The translations under genes and the position numbers were made by a program. Under the pieces are notes generated by a model. It made no database searches. It worked only from the letters and a program-made list of their open reading frames with translations, and was not told the DNA's origin. From positions 58,182-122,181 of the forward strand of contig MPNW01000166.1 in assembly GCA_011800805.1 (NCBI GenBank): a stretch of DNA of 64,000 nt, written 5' to 3'. The stretch is from Hirudo medicinalis (lineage: Eukaryota; Annelida; Clitellata; Hirudinida; Hirudinidae). Shown piece after piece: positions 48,383-61,935 of this stretch; the stretch's first letter is position 1; every line of letters begins with the position of its first letter.

Positions 48383-48940
48383 ACAATTTCCATTTCTCCT
48401 CAAGGACGCTGCATTTGATTTTTTTCTAGAAGCATGCCAAACCTCAACAAAGACTGTTCGTCCGAGATGAAGACATGAATTTATGAATTTATCACGAAAC
48501 ATTTCGTTAATGAACCATTTTCAATGAACGACCTGCAAATCAGCTATTTTTCAACAGAGGACACCTCTGTTGTACACAAAAGATGAATCAAATGAAAGCA
48601 ATAAATTATGATTTTGTTATTGTTGTATTTTTCGATGGATCTGAGTTATTAGGGTTAATTGAGCATTATATAGTTATAGAATTAATTAAGGAACAACAAT
48701 AAAAATACAACTGAGTTATGCCTTTGTATGCTTTTATTATCATAAAATTGATGTTTGGTCAATTTAAAAAAATAATAAAATAATGATAGTGAACAAAAAT
48801 AATTATGGCAATATTTTTAGACACCATAACAGGTGACTTATAGGATGCCAAACAATCCTCTGAAGCACTTTTCCAGTTTCGAGTTTCCACGTTTCATCTA
48901 AAAGCATCGAATCATATCGTAATATCATAAATTATCGTCA

Positions 48941-49310
48941 CTCCATTGGCTTCCTGTTCCTGAAAGAATAAAATTCAAAGTAGCCTCGATGGCACACAAG
49001 GCTCTGATGACAGGAACAACACGATATCTAGCCAACTGTCTCCCCGCACTCACATGCGAGGAGTCTGAGATCGGAGTCCTCGAACTTCCTCAACATTCCC
49101 ATTCGTAGGAATAAGTTTGAAGCAAAGTCATTCAAGTTCTCCTCCCCTCGGACATAGTATAGCCTATCCCACAACTCAGAGCCTCTGATTCGTTCAGCGT
49201 TTTCAAGGCTAACCTTTAGACCCATCTTTTCCAACAGTAGCGAAGGACGAAGCTCCCCTAACGCTCACGCTTATGGCGCTTTACAAATGAAAATATTATT
49301 ATTATTATTT
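48941..49310 (+). mobile_element. Decayed non-LTR retrotransposon 3' end
   Basis: The + strand encodes HWLPVPERIKFKVASMAHKAL, the conserved C-terminal end of reverse-transcriptase ORF2 in CR1/L2/jockey-like elements, then SLSHNSEPLIRSAFSRL (compare WNSLP...F). Stops and frame changes interrupt it. It ends TATGGCGCTTTACAAATGAA (49272-49291) and an (ATT)n tail, as expected for a LINE 3' end. Confidence 0.8.
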
Positions 49311-50484
49311 TTTTTTAATTATTATTATTATTGTTATTATCATAAAATTCAAATTAATTCTTGCTTCATCGCTTACAAAACCATCATTTATAAGTCATTA
49401 ATACTACGCCAATAGTAGTCAAGATGTTGCACATGTTTGAAGTTATTATTGAAAACAAAAATCAAGTTAATTCTAGAGCGTTCTGAGGCACCCACGCATC
49501 TGTGTAAATGTAAACAACTTGAGTGTGTGTGTGCTTAATTAACGTCCATTTCATAACTAGATGATTAGGACGGTAACAACAAAAACAACTTGAGTAAAAT
49601 GCATGAATGAACATCTTTGTTTGACCATCGCGGTCATGAGTGGATTTTAAAAGTGAATGTTTCTTCTGAAATTTAGAAGAATTTTTAACTCATTCGGCGA
49701 ACTTAGGAAACATTAAAACAGCTTAAACATGACTGTGAATCAGAGACATTTTAGATCCACTCATCGTCAGCAGCTCCAACCATGTTCTCGACCCACTGCC
49801 TTTCTGTGCTAGGCAAATGCGAAAGACCCAAAATGAATGAGGCATTATTATTCAGACTAATTTAAACGCTTTTAGTTTCTCAAATGGCCTCACCGGTACC
49901 ACCAATCAAATTTGGCTCATTCACTAGAAGCGTTAAAGAAGTTGTTAAAGGAATCTATTTGACAGATTGCTTTATTCAAACGAGTCTGAGCTTTCTCCAT
50001 TTTATAAGCATTTACGTCAGAGCACAAGAAAAATAACAATAACTGTGAATAAAAACATAAAAAAAGCTATTCAAATGTTATGAAAAAAAAGTAATAATAA
50101 TAAGTAAGCGTTTAAAAATACGATGAATACATTCTCATTCATTTTGAGGGCCCCATACCTTTCATGAATTTTTTTCGACGCGGGATAAAGCGTTATTCGT
50201 GATTATTCTGATAGCAACATCAATGTAGATCTTAAATGCGTAAAGAGAGGTGGCACTGCCAAAGAGTTAGTCTGGTCTGAAAGTATATGAGATGTGAAAG
50301 GATGAGATTTCCTGATTTGCTAACTTTGTTAACTAATTGTTCTACATCCGTCAACAAAACTGGCAATATTAAAAACAATAAACATTAATAATGACAGCTC
50401 TATGATGATGGTGACGTCGTCGTCATCAACAAAAAATGCGACTGGGTCAAAATTATGAATATTACTGTATTTATAATCAATATA

Positions 50485-50545
50485 TTATTATTATTATTAT
50501 TATTATTATTGTTGTTGTTGTTGTTGTCGTTGTTGTTGTTGTTAT
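50485..50545. repeat. (ATT)n(GTT)n microsatellite
   Basis: Adjacent ATT and GTT triplet runs. Confidence 0.9.
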
Positions 50546-53500
50546 TAATATTAGCAGTAATCTCGGCAATAGATTACAATTTAAATGTCGTTCCAAGTTC
50601 AAATACATTGTTCTGCTGCTGATACCGCCTTTTATATTTAATATCTTTTAATATCCGATCAGAGAGACCGTTGAACTTTCACAATCAGGTTTCCGGAGAA
50701 CGAAACCTATTTGTAATGCAAACATTTATCAGGAAGACCATTTCACGATGTTTATTTTCCGAAACGTGTGAAAGTTGAACCTACCGAGTAGCAGTCTCAT
50801 TGAACTGCGCTTTGAGTTGGTTTCAACGTGTGAATGCATCTCATCAATTTCATTCCTGGCTCCATGTCTTAAACCCTTTTACATGGCCTTCGAAAAGTGG
50901 TCTCCTAGCTTACTCGTAAACGTTAAAAAGCAACAGGTTATTGTACTAAGTTGTTTTTGAGCATTATTGTGATGCAATGCTGCTTGTTTGCAGATTGTAA
51001 TCCATTCATAGCTGTGATGGCTCATTCATTCAATCATTACATTTCGACTTTACAATTTTTACAAAGAAACGTCTGTCTTCGTAATCACAGGTAATCCTAA
51101 AAACAAAATGCAAAAGTAACTGATTCGCGAAATAAATAGAGCAACTTTTTTCGAATAAGTCACGTGAAACACTGAAAATTCTAGTGGTAGCTGTGATTAG
51201 GAGGACAAATGAAGCCTAAAGAGACTAATGAAATATTTGGAATTTCATGAAAAATGTAAAACTTCAAGTGACATTTACGACATAACAGCGCTGCATCAAT
51301 TAAGATTTAATTGTAATTTTTGCTTCTTTCTGAGTTTAATTCTTACCATCCATGACAAAAGAATTCCTAGCATTTTCACAGCGTTCTGATTTCTTAAGTG
51401 CTAGATTTGACACGTCAAGTCCAGCATTCGGTGGCTGTTGTTTATTAGCTAATAGCAGTTAATTTCTTACTGTTATTGATAAACTATTATTAATTACTTA
51501 GCAGTTAGAAAAATCGTTAGATAATATACAATTAATATAATATAATTTCAATTTAATTTTTTAAATATAATTTCAATTTAAGTCGGTTTACTTTTGGAGG
51601 CTCACGAGAGGCTAAGCGTATTAAATAAGTAATTGGCAAATTGCATGTCAAATAAATGCATTTGTTATTGTTATTAACAATAATTAATAATTTAGTTTAA
51701 CTTAATTAGCTGTTTGTTTTCAATGTTTCGTGGAGTTTGATTTAAACCAATTTATACGATGTTTTTTAAATTGGCAATTTCTATTCATTTCATGTTTATT
51801 AATTTTTATTTTGACAACGGAATGAGCGACACAACGTTTATCACTTCATGAATTAGGTAGACCGATGATTTGAAATCCTTCTTTCAAATGGTTTACTTAC
51901 TGCCTTTCTACCTGTTCTTGTCACCTGGTCTCGCAATAAATCATAACTCCTGAGCCCTACGATACAAATTTTTTCCTGGTCAGAGTGAAATCCCATGTTC
52001 AGTGATGAAAACCTCGAAAATCAGCACCAAAAGGATTTATCGATGAAATCTCACTGATATTCAAATTTTATTGATAAATTTTATTTTATATTTCTTAATT
52101 ACAATCTTGTGAATGACATTAAACTAAAATTTATTAAAATATTTGGGTGAAAACTCAGCAGCAATTTAAAAGTTAACTGAATACATTGTGTGATTCTTAA
52201 ACCTGAGCCACAATTATGCAGCGCACTAATATTTCGAGATTTTTATTTTGATCCATGTTATGTTATGTTCCAGAATTCCAAGAGATGTACACCAGGTCTG
52301 AAACTCGTTTTAGTTTCTCAACAAATGGTATATCTGTTTATCGATGCAATGCTTCATAAGACACTTTATTGGTTTTAAAATATTCCAATACTTATTATTT
52401 TAAAACAGTATTTGGAATGAATTGGAAGAGTTAAGAAGACATAAATAAATTAGTTAAAGAAAACATAAATAAATTAGTTAAGGAAAACATAAATAATGTT
52501 TACCCAATTGTACCAACTTATTATGTAGAAATATTATAATTACATAACTTAATACAAATAACAATTATTTACATTGATTAAGAAGGCCGAAGCCTCTGTA
52601 ATGAGCACTCCCTTGAATGAAAACAGTCGAGGTTCTCCATCGTTGAGAGCTTTTGTCTGACCTTCGAAACTTCTTGTCATTTGCGACACGACGTTCAAAT
52701 CAAAGGAGCTTCAACCTTGCTTTCTTATTGCGAAAGACCTTTTGTTACAAATATAGAAAGTGAGGTCGCGATGCTATCACCGTTCAATGATGACATCTTA
52801 GCATTCAATCAATTACTGAGTTTAGATTTAATCATGTTAATCACATGTTTAGAACTATTATTATTATTATTATTATCACAATTTTTTTTATTGCATCGCA
52901 ATACTAGTCATGATTCTCTGATAACGTGAAATAGAAAATCTGAGATGTTACAGATCGTCTATTTCAATTCTTTGCTATTTTAACAGAAAGTCTTTGTTAG
53001 CACTGGTGTTCAAGAGAAAATGTGTCACATGATAAGTTTTAGACTTTGGACGGTGTGAATTAATTTTTCAAAGTACCTTAATAAGGCTCTGTATATGGGA
53101 CAAATAATGTTATTATTCGCGATAAAATTATTTATTGTTGTTACTACTATTGTTGTCAATGTTATGTAACAGTCCTTCATTTCGTGTAAGCAGAATCAGA
53201 CTGTTTACCTAAAAAAAGACTTAGCGTGGTCTTGCGTGCAGAATAAAGATTAACACTTTTAGTGAACTGACAGAAGCTCTATGAGGATTTTGTTCGTACC
53301 CATGAAGCTGAGAAGATGTCGTTAAGTCCTTTCATAAGACTTGAGCGACCAGAACTTTCAAATGAAGAAAGTGTTCCGGCATCTGAGACAAGGAAAGCCT
53401 TTATTCGAAAAACTTCTTTTGATGCACATTGAAATTGTTGTAATTAAAATCTGTTTTTCGAGAGACTCTCGGAGGTATAAATCAAATAAATTACTGATTC

Positions 53501-53920
53501 TTCTCAAGAGAAAGAAGTATGTATTTGAGATTAGAAGTGGCATTAAGTAGGCAAGTATGATTTAGGAGCTACGTAGCTAAGGATATTTTGATGGTAACTG
53601 CATTATTTATTACCGAAGTTAATGCTTATAAATGCAAACCGATAGATTTTATTTTTTATTGAACTAAAAAAATGTAGGAAGAAAGAAAAAATGAATTTAA
53701 GAATAATGGAAATATACTCACATTTTGGGACATCGTTAGCTATGTCATTGGGACAGACTGGGCAAGACAATTCAGAAAGTTGGATAAATAGAAGAAAAAT
53801 TGAATTCAATTTTTATGTATGAATATGCGAGGTGTAAATCAATTTAAAAAAATAAAATTAACAAATATAAAATATGGAATAGATTCACAGATACAGAAAT
53901 TAAAGAATAATGTTGACGAG

Positions 53921-53921
53921 C

Positions 53922-53950
<29 letters not shown>
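53921..53950. repeat. (TA)n microsatellite
   Basis: An uninterrupted TA dinucleotide run. Confidence 0.9.
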
Positions 53951-53952
<2 letters not shown>

Positions 53953-55021
53953 AAAATAATTGAAAATAATACGGTTGACCTACGAATTGCGTAGAGAATG
54001 ACGTGTACAAATTTCAAGTCGATACCGTTCACCTTTTGGGAGTTCTTGGGACAGACAGACATAAACATGCACTTTCTGTTGTATATCATAGGTAGGTGAT
54101 TTTAAGAATCCGCTTTGAGGTTGTACCAAATATATTTGCCGCTGTGAACTTCTTAATCAGAAATTAATGATTTAGATAGTTTTTTGAAAGTATTATTTGG
54201 TTCAAATTAATTATTTCCTTTCGATGAAACCCTCGATGAAAAAAAAGAATAATTGCCATGACGAAGTAACTTCGATAGCTGTAACCTAACCAGTAACTTT
54301 CGTCTAATTTTTGACACTGTCGTTAAAATGGCGTGCTTGAATGTTATCTAATTCGTGGTTTGGCTCGAATTTGGCAATGTCTGTTGTCTTTTAGGATCAG
54401 CGCACCGAATGACTAACCTAGAAAAGAACCTCTTCTATTTAAAATCGAAGAACACCCCCCAACAATATGCCAACACTTCGGTAACTTTCCAGAGACAACA
54501 AAAACAAAATTTCAATAAGGATGTCGAGAGATTATACTCAAAAAGTTAAATTCATCTTAGATGAGTCTTTGGGCTTTGCTGGTTTTTAAGTCCTAATTCA
54601 TAATGGTTTTGCTAGTTAAATTATCTCTATAATGTCTTGGAGTAAAATTTTCAACAATTGAATGTCAAAAGCATCATCATTTAAATCCACACATCTGTGA
54701 CCGTTTGCTTCTGGAGATGGATTGAGAACTAGTTGAGAATTACAAAAGAAGGGCCTTGTGATTGGCAAGCATTGAGTAGCTCATTGCTGGCAAATTCGAA
54801 ACTATAATAATACTGAGTCGTTGCCACGCTTCTGTTCATTTTCTCATGCTCGACTGAAGATTAGTTCCCCTCAAGAATTTAGAAATACGTGTTCATCAAG
54901 TTGGATCATCGACTAAATTAATGATTAAGTCGTTTATAATATTTTGGTTTTGAAGTAAGTCTCTCGAAAATAGTGGTTCATTATAACGGAAACCTTCGTC
55001 ATATTGTGGAAAGCCTGCACA

Positions 55022-58000
55022 ATGACAGTTGTTAAAACTATGGAAAACACTTTAAATCTTTCCTTAGTGCCATGCAAAGGCGAACTTCGAAAATCTCTTC
55101 CAAAAGCGAAGAGAAGCAAAAGAACGAATGTGGAACAAAGCCTGGAAGTAGAAATTATCAACGGGAGCCGAAAATCCAGACGAGGAAGACCGTCGCAATG
55201 CACGGAATTCTGGTTGATGTACAAGGCAAATTCTGAAAAGAGGTGTGAAAGTGCCGATGTCGAACCAAAGTCTCAAGGACAAACGCTTCCAGTATCAGAA
55301 CAGAAGTCTTTTCCACCAACAACAAGTGAAGAGTTGTCACCATCTCTTCCCACATCGCATAATCCACCAATTTCTATATCATCTCCAATAACTTCCTTGG
55401 CGAATTTTATTTCCACAAGCACCTACACTAATGGCTTGCCCAGTCCGGTCTTCTTTTCATCGACTTCCCTCGGCACCACTTCACGATTCTCACCATTTTT
55501 GCCACTCTCCCCAACTTTCATTCCACCCAATCCATTTTCCACTTTCATAACTCCAACTGTAAAAAGAAGGTTCTCCGAGAGCACAGCTGGAAACGAACAA
55601 GGTATTCCTATAAATTATTTTTTGCGACAAAAATAGACTTCTAACAAATTACATCTTGTTACAATATAATAAAATTAGTCCTATTTATTGTGTTAATAAA
55701 AAAAGAAACGTTAAAAATTACTAGATAAAAATTGTAATTAATAAACATGATATAATATAATTTCTAAACCTTCCTAATCATATGTTTACCTTCGCCTTGT
55801 CTCATCCAATATTAACTAACCATTGCATCTGTCATCATCAAACTAAACCTCCCTTGAGAATAAAGATTAACACTTATAGTGCCATCAAAAAAACCCATCA
55901 CGGAGATTTCAAAGACAGACATAAAAGCACAAGAAAAGAGAAGAAAGCAACCAAAAACCGAATTCAACATCCAAAACTCAGCCGAAGGTACAATGATAAA
56001 AGGACACGAAAGCGTTCCCGCACATCCAAATACTTCTGGAATATTCCAACAGGGGTCAAGCAATGACAAAAATCTTCTTCTCGGTCCTATGGATCTTTCC
56101 CCACCTTCCTCAAGGTCATCAGAGCAACAGGATTATAGGTTAGTGGCATTGATTACTTGAACAAATGGGATTTTATAGGTGCGAAAGTAAGACAAACATG
56201 TGAATTCACAGCTCTGAGGATTTTTTTACGATTTTGAAAAAAGTTCGAATTGTCCATTTTCAAGTTAAACTAAATAATATATTTTAGGGAATGATTAAAA
56301 ATACAATTAGACTAATGAAATTTGTCCAAACGAAGGTGAAACACTCTTTACACAAATATCAATATGATTAACAATATGAGTTAACCAAAAAACCATATAT
56401 TACAAAGTCAATGATGATTGGTGCAATTGCAATATAGGTTTTACGACATTTAGGGAGGTCAGCTTAGAGTGAGTGAGAAAAATAAGTTGTTGAATAAAGA
56501 GACGACTTTCGAAAGCAATTTGTTCACCGAATGAGTAGGATAGCAATAAAAATGCCTTCGTTGCTGGCAGAGATCAGTGAATCTCACTGGGTGAGCGATC
56601 AAAAGAAATGATGGAGAACATGATACGAACTCACGCAGGTTCTATAATTGCTTGCAGTTGCTTTCAAACAATCGGCGGCTGTCTCGAATACATCTAAAAA
56701 GATGTCTTAACTCAAAAGTAATACTTTGGAATGATTTCTACGCAAGAACTTGATTTCTTCATACAAGTTCATCTATGACATTTATTATACATTTATTTAG
56801 ATAGATTATTTTCGGATATTAATATTATATATCACTTCAAAAATATGAACCAAAATGAATATCGACAGCAAGTACGATTCTTTGTAAATTGGTAAGAAAA
56901 ATGTCGGCCGACGACAGGAAATTGTATTACAAAACTCAACGGGAAGTCAGCGTCTGAGCGTGCTTGTTTTCTCTAAGATTTACGAGTGCATTCAAAATGT
57001 GCATGAACATTTTTTTCTCACGTTAAATTTGAATCAAAACTCCTCCTCCTCTCATTAGAATCACAGCGTGCCATAAAACTAGCTTAGTCCTCCTTCTCCT
57101 TGTTGTTGTAAACTTCGAAACCGGCGAGTGGATCGGCGAGTGTTTTCTGATCACGATCACATGACATTCTTGATTTAAAAAAAAAGTGATTTTTCGTTAT
57201 AATTTAAATGAAATTGCTTTCGATACACTTTGTACAAGATTCATAATTCTGAAATCTAAAATAATAAGCCTCTAGATTATAGTTGCATTATAGCATGTTG
57301 GCTTTAACTTAGTTATTCATCTTTATCCACTATGTTTTAAATTACAACTAGGAAGAGATTTAATATTTTCGAAATGTCGCTTAATAAAATGGTTAAAAGT
57401 GAACTATGGAAGAAGCATATTTTAATAAACAGTAAACAAGTTACGATTAGAAAATAAATATGAAGACCGATGAAGAAAATACACAACGATAGTTTGATAA
57501 AACATGTTGCTATTCTTCTAATATTGTTATTTAGTTATTTACCTCGTAGGCTAGTGATCGCAGATTTTAAAAAACTTGTTTTGCTCGTCCTAGTAAGAGT
57601 CCCACACCATAAATTTGTATTTTGCACGGATGGCTGGTGCTAAATGAAATGAATCACAAACGTTTGAATGGGCAAATAGTCTCCTAATAACGTTAGTGAA
57701 TAATGGCAAATATCTTGAAAAATGATCTCAGCCTCAAGCTATTATTCAGCATTACTCGACTCGCACGTTCTCTTGAGAATGAATCTGAAATGATTTTCAG
57801 ATCGTGCAAAAGCAATTTTGAAAATATCACCATCAGAATAACATTTAACTTATTTGTCAAAATATATTTTTGAGCATTTAAACTGATTTTAACTTTTATT
57901 GAAATAAAATCAAAAACTTAATTTTACTTATGCGTTTTTCCTCACCAAGTATTTCACTCATTTACTATTATTATTGTTATTTATTCATTACTAGCAATGT

Positions 58001-58834
58001 TATTACTATTATTATTTAATCAGTTGTTATTGTTGTGGTTATGAGCTACTGTCGTCATTGGTTCTTCTCAAGCGAGTGCACCAGATCAAGGATCTATTAT
58101 TTGTAATCCAGGACATTCTAATCCTCCCGCTTTAATCACCCTTTTGTCTATCTGTCTATCAATCCCTTCATTTATCACTCATCCACACAGCCATATTTAT
58201 ATTCATCCATATTTCTTTCACTCCATCCATCTTTAGACATCCATCCATCAATGCACACATCCATCCATCCATCCATCCATCCATCTGTCTGATCAACTAA
58301 AAGCTAAAGCAGTCTAGTCTTTGTTTCGCCTGTTCAAACACTTGACCCAAATTATTATTATTATTATTATACACTGAGAAGAGAAATTTCATGCATGAAT
58401 GAACAAATATTATGGTTCTCAGTTGTTGAAGGTAGTAATTATAGTAGTCCTCACGAACCAATATTCAACAAAATAGGTGTCTCTCAGTGCAATTATTATT
58501 ATTGTTGTTGTTGTTATTATCCTTATTATTATTATTATTATTATTGTTTGTGTTCTTGTTTGCTTTGCTTTGTATTGTTTGTTTTCTTGTTTGCTTTGCT
58601 TTGTATTGTTTGTTTTCTTGTTTGCTNTTGTTGTTGTTGTTATTATCCTTATTATTATTATTATTATTATTGTTGTTGTTGTTGTTGTTATTATCCTTAT
58701 TATTATTATTGTTGTTGTTGTTGTTGTTATTATTATCCTTATTATTATTATTATTGTTGTTGTTATTATTATCCTTATTATTATTATTATTATTGTTGTT
58801 GTTATTATCCTTATTATTATTATTGTTGTTGTTG

Positions 58835-58869
<35 letters not shown>

Positions 58870-60057
58870 TTGCATTTGTTACTGGTAATTTATTTAATAT
58901 AATTAATGATTCAAATGTAATAATTTTCATTTACTTATGACCAATCACAATTCCGGGCAAAACACTCGTCACCACCGCACAACAAACTTAATCAACATCC
59001 GATGTTCAAATGTGTTGTGCTGTTATAATATTATTAATATTTAATAACAACAACAAAACAACAACAGTAATAATAATAATAATAATAATAATTTTTATTT
59101 ATTAATCTTTATTAAATAAGATAACTCTTTCCTGGCGAGCGATAATTTCGTCAAATTCCAAAATACTCTCGATATGAACTGAAGGCAGAATAAAAACGGT
59201 TTTTTTTATAATAACATGCTAATAATATCAATTTATTCACGTAATTAGTTGGTCTTTTTATGAAGATAGTTATCACCATGATTAGAACAGAATGGTGGTG
59301 CTTTGTTGATGTCAACAATGGACTCATTCTTAAATTCTGCCCAACAAAAGCGTAGTAGTAATCTAAAGATCCTGACATTGACGAATTGAAGAGCTTCGTA
59401 AGACGCGAACTCTAAAAAACATTGAATCATTTTAACATAGAGCATGTCTGATATTTCAGAGAACAGTGTGGTCTGCCGTCGCCACAGGATTCGCCTGTTC
59501 AACCAATGACATCTGCCGCTGCCGTGAGACACTTCGGCCGATTCACCGATGCCACTCCAAATGATCAGCTGGAAAAGCCCGCTTCGTCACCGAAAACCTT
59601 TCCCGGATTAGCGACAACAGAATCTGCATTTAACATAACGAGAGCTGGCTCCGCTTCTTCCAACCGACCTATAACTGAGAACATCACCAAAGAATTGCAA
59701 TCTTCCATTAGACAAATCATTCCAAACAAATCTACGTATGCCACGGCAATCATGGAATTCGTCCGAGAAAGTCAAACTTCATGGTCGAAGGATCCAACAA
59801 CCATTAACGGATTCGATCCTTTGGGGCGTGGCATATCCGAATCATTTGGAAATATCGATGACAATCAGGAATGCTTAAACCTCTCCAACCAGAAGTCCGG
59901 AAATCTGCCGAACTCCTTGGAAGCTCATTCCAGTCGAAAGATGTCTGAAGGAGTGACTACCCAGACAAACTCATCAACCGACCTGCCCGAGGATCTTAGC
60001 CTGCGTGCCCTTGACCTTTCAACTTCTAAAGTTCCTCTGGATTTGAGACGTCTTTGA
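55022..60057 (+). CDS. Orphan nuclear co-regulator candidate with CtBP-type PxDLS motifs
   Basis: Three exons: 55022-55601, 55880-56138 and 59460-60057, joined in phase (1437 nt, 478 residues). All four intron ends obey GT..AG. Residues 20-58 are basic (KAKRSKR, KSRRGRPS); RRGRPS resembles an AT-hook core. A Ser/Thr/Pro-rich, probably disordered region follows. PMDLS (263-267) and PEDLS (456-460) fit the PxDLS consensus that recruits the CtBP co-repressor, and the protein ends ALDLSTSKVPLDLRRL. No classical DNA-binding domain is visible, and TEFWLMYKANSEKR next to the basic region is unfamiliar. The function, a transcriptional repressor or cofactor, is inference. The 3.3-kb second intron holds only AT-rich and microsatellite DNA. 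Confidence 0.75.
58203..58292. repeat. (CCAT)n-rich tract
   Basis: CATCCATC tetranucleotide repeats, densest at 58258-58285, in the second intron of the 55022 gene. Confidence 0.85.
58490..58870. repeat. Long (ATT)n/(GTT)n microsatellite with nested minisatellite
   Basis: Alternating ATT and GTT runs separated by TATCC spacers make a higher-order array of about 35-45 bases per unit. Inside it (58548-58626) is a two-copy unit, TTTGCTTTGCTTTGTATTG plus TTTGTTTTCTTG. An ambiguous base lies at 58627. The long frames here on both strands are repeat translations only. Confidence 0.9.
59073..59092. repeat. (AAT)n microsatellite
   Basis: Triplet run in the last intron of the 55022 gene. Confidence 0.85.
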
Positions 60058-61702
60058 CGAATTCGTTTAGAACTTGACGTGAATAGCATGCTATTCGAGA
60101 CCAACTTAAAAAACATTTTTTTAAAAACGCCTCTTGCGTTAATTTAGTGATCACTTACTAAGTAGCATATTTAGACATCCTTTTTATAGAGAGCATCTAT
60201 TTTGTTAAACAGACATAACTCATGACGGACAGTTGCGTTATTAAGAATGGATGGATAATATTTAGCGCACACCGACGTGTATTTACTGAGTTTCTTGCCA
60301 ACAATAAAATTTGTTGAAAAAGTAATAAAACTTGAAAAACGTCTGCTTTTGTTTGTCATAAAATTTTATTTCTCAAATAGAAATATTATTATTATTATTA
60401 GAAATAAGAATCACTCTTATTGGACAAAGGAAGCTCAGGCTCCATTGCTCTATTTATATCCACGAATAGGACTCCGTAAGTGTGTAAAAGGTTGTAATAG
60501 TAATAATTTAAAATGGTTGATGTTAGCTAAGGGCTTCGGATTCATTGAAACATTTGAGCACATCAATCAGGACATAAAGTGACAGTTAGAAATACGCACC
60601 GTAAATTATAATACTTGCCCAAAGAACCAGTTTGGATGCTTCTATTTTTGGAATTTCAACAATGTGTAATAATTATTTTGTAAATTAATAATCAAACACA
60701 GTACTCAATTAAAATATCCACGGACTAGCCCTCAGCAACAGGGCCAGTCTTCCGACACCGTAAACAGATACAAAACAAACTCAATCTACAGCCTGCGATC
60801 TATATTATGCCACAAGCCACAAAATAAATTTTTTGCTTGGCTGGTTATATGAATTCACATTATATGTTTGCATTAGTTCTTTTTGGAGGGCCTTTCACTT
60901 GAAAAAAAAAAGATTTCTTTTTAACCTTTTTAGGTAAGGATACCTGAATTTATTTTGCCTTGTGAAAGGCGAAACCATTCTTTTTGCTTTAGGTCATTTA
61001 TGCAGCGCCTTTTTCTCATAAAAGATTCAATATAGCAGGCTATCTTAACCTAGCCACAGATTTCTAGTTTTGCAAGATACTCCAGTGGAGGATATCGGTG
61101 TAAAACTAATTTCTGTGCAATATGGGTAGTCTCGGCTGATCCAGGTTCCTCCGGCGCTTTGACTAGGTATTGCGACTACTCCATCCAAATAACCTTTATT
61201 AAACGGACGTTAATGTTACACACGCAAGTATAGTTGGCGTCGCTCGAATGAATTCTAGGAGCAACAACCTCCCACTGTAACTAAGTAACAACAAAATATG
61301 ACTGGATCACTGCTTGGAAATGGTATCATTATCCGTAAGTTTAGAGTTTAATTATATTAATGTCGATCGAATCAAATTCCTTGATATAAAAAAATATTTT
61401 GAGATAAAAAAATGAAAAATTCCAAGTATTTTTAAGACCACTGAACTTAATCCTTCCCACGCTTAGAAAGCTCATTTTCATTTATCAACTCTCAGTTTCT
61501 AAAGTTTGAATGATAATTTTGTCTTCAAGTGTGTCTGTTATTTCGTCCTAGCCATCTTGTCATGTTAAGAGATGACAAATTTGTAGTCATTAAAATTTAA
61601 AAACCTGACTTTCAATGACTACTCCCTAAAGTTAAAAATTTTACTCACCAATGCATTGTGAATTTTTCCGATAAATTGAATAACGGATAATATGATGGCA
61701 AC

Positions 61703-61754
61703 GTCGTCGTCGTCGTCGTCGTCGTCATCATCATCATCATCATCATCATCATCA

Positions 61755-61797
<43 letters not shown>

Positions 61798-61871
61798 TAT
61801 ATTCATCANGTTCACTTCATTCCTCTGCTTCATCAGCATCATCATCATCATCGTCATCATCAACGTCATCG

Positions 61872-61915
<44 letters not shown>

Positions 61916-61935
61916 GTTTTCGTCGTCGTCATCGT
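61703..61935. repeat. Long (TCA/TCG)n microsatellite
   Basis: About 230 bases of TCA, TCG and CAT triplets with an ambiguous base at 61809. In other frames it reads as poly-Ser, poly-His, poly-Asp or poly-Met; these are not proteins. Confidence 0.95.

Larger units (their letters stand above)
47858..55021. other. 7-kb gene-poor, repeat-rich region
   Basis: It holds a LINE fragment (48941-49310), a small GC-rich inverted repeat (48321-48382), an (ATT)n/(GTT)n tract (about 50485-50545) and a (TA)n tract (53921-53950). Duplicated AT-rich blocks also occur (52439-52490). Short frames such as 54418-54549 (MTNLEKNLFYLKSK...) follow a good acceptor-like CTTTTAG but match nothing. No gene can be supported. 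Confidence 0.5.

Noticed and set aside
54355..54549. Possible small gene (MTNLEKNLFYLK...) after an acceptor-like site
   Set aside because: Only about 44 residues, no homolog recognised and no partner exon found.
58395..58940. Long frames on both strands (poly-Tyr/Cys, poly-Ile/Val, poly-Asn)
   Set aside because: Pure translations of the ATT/GTT microsatellite, open in nearly every frame.
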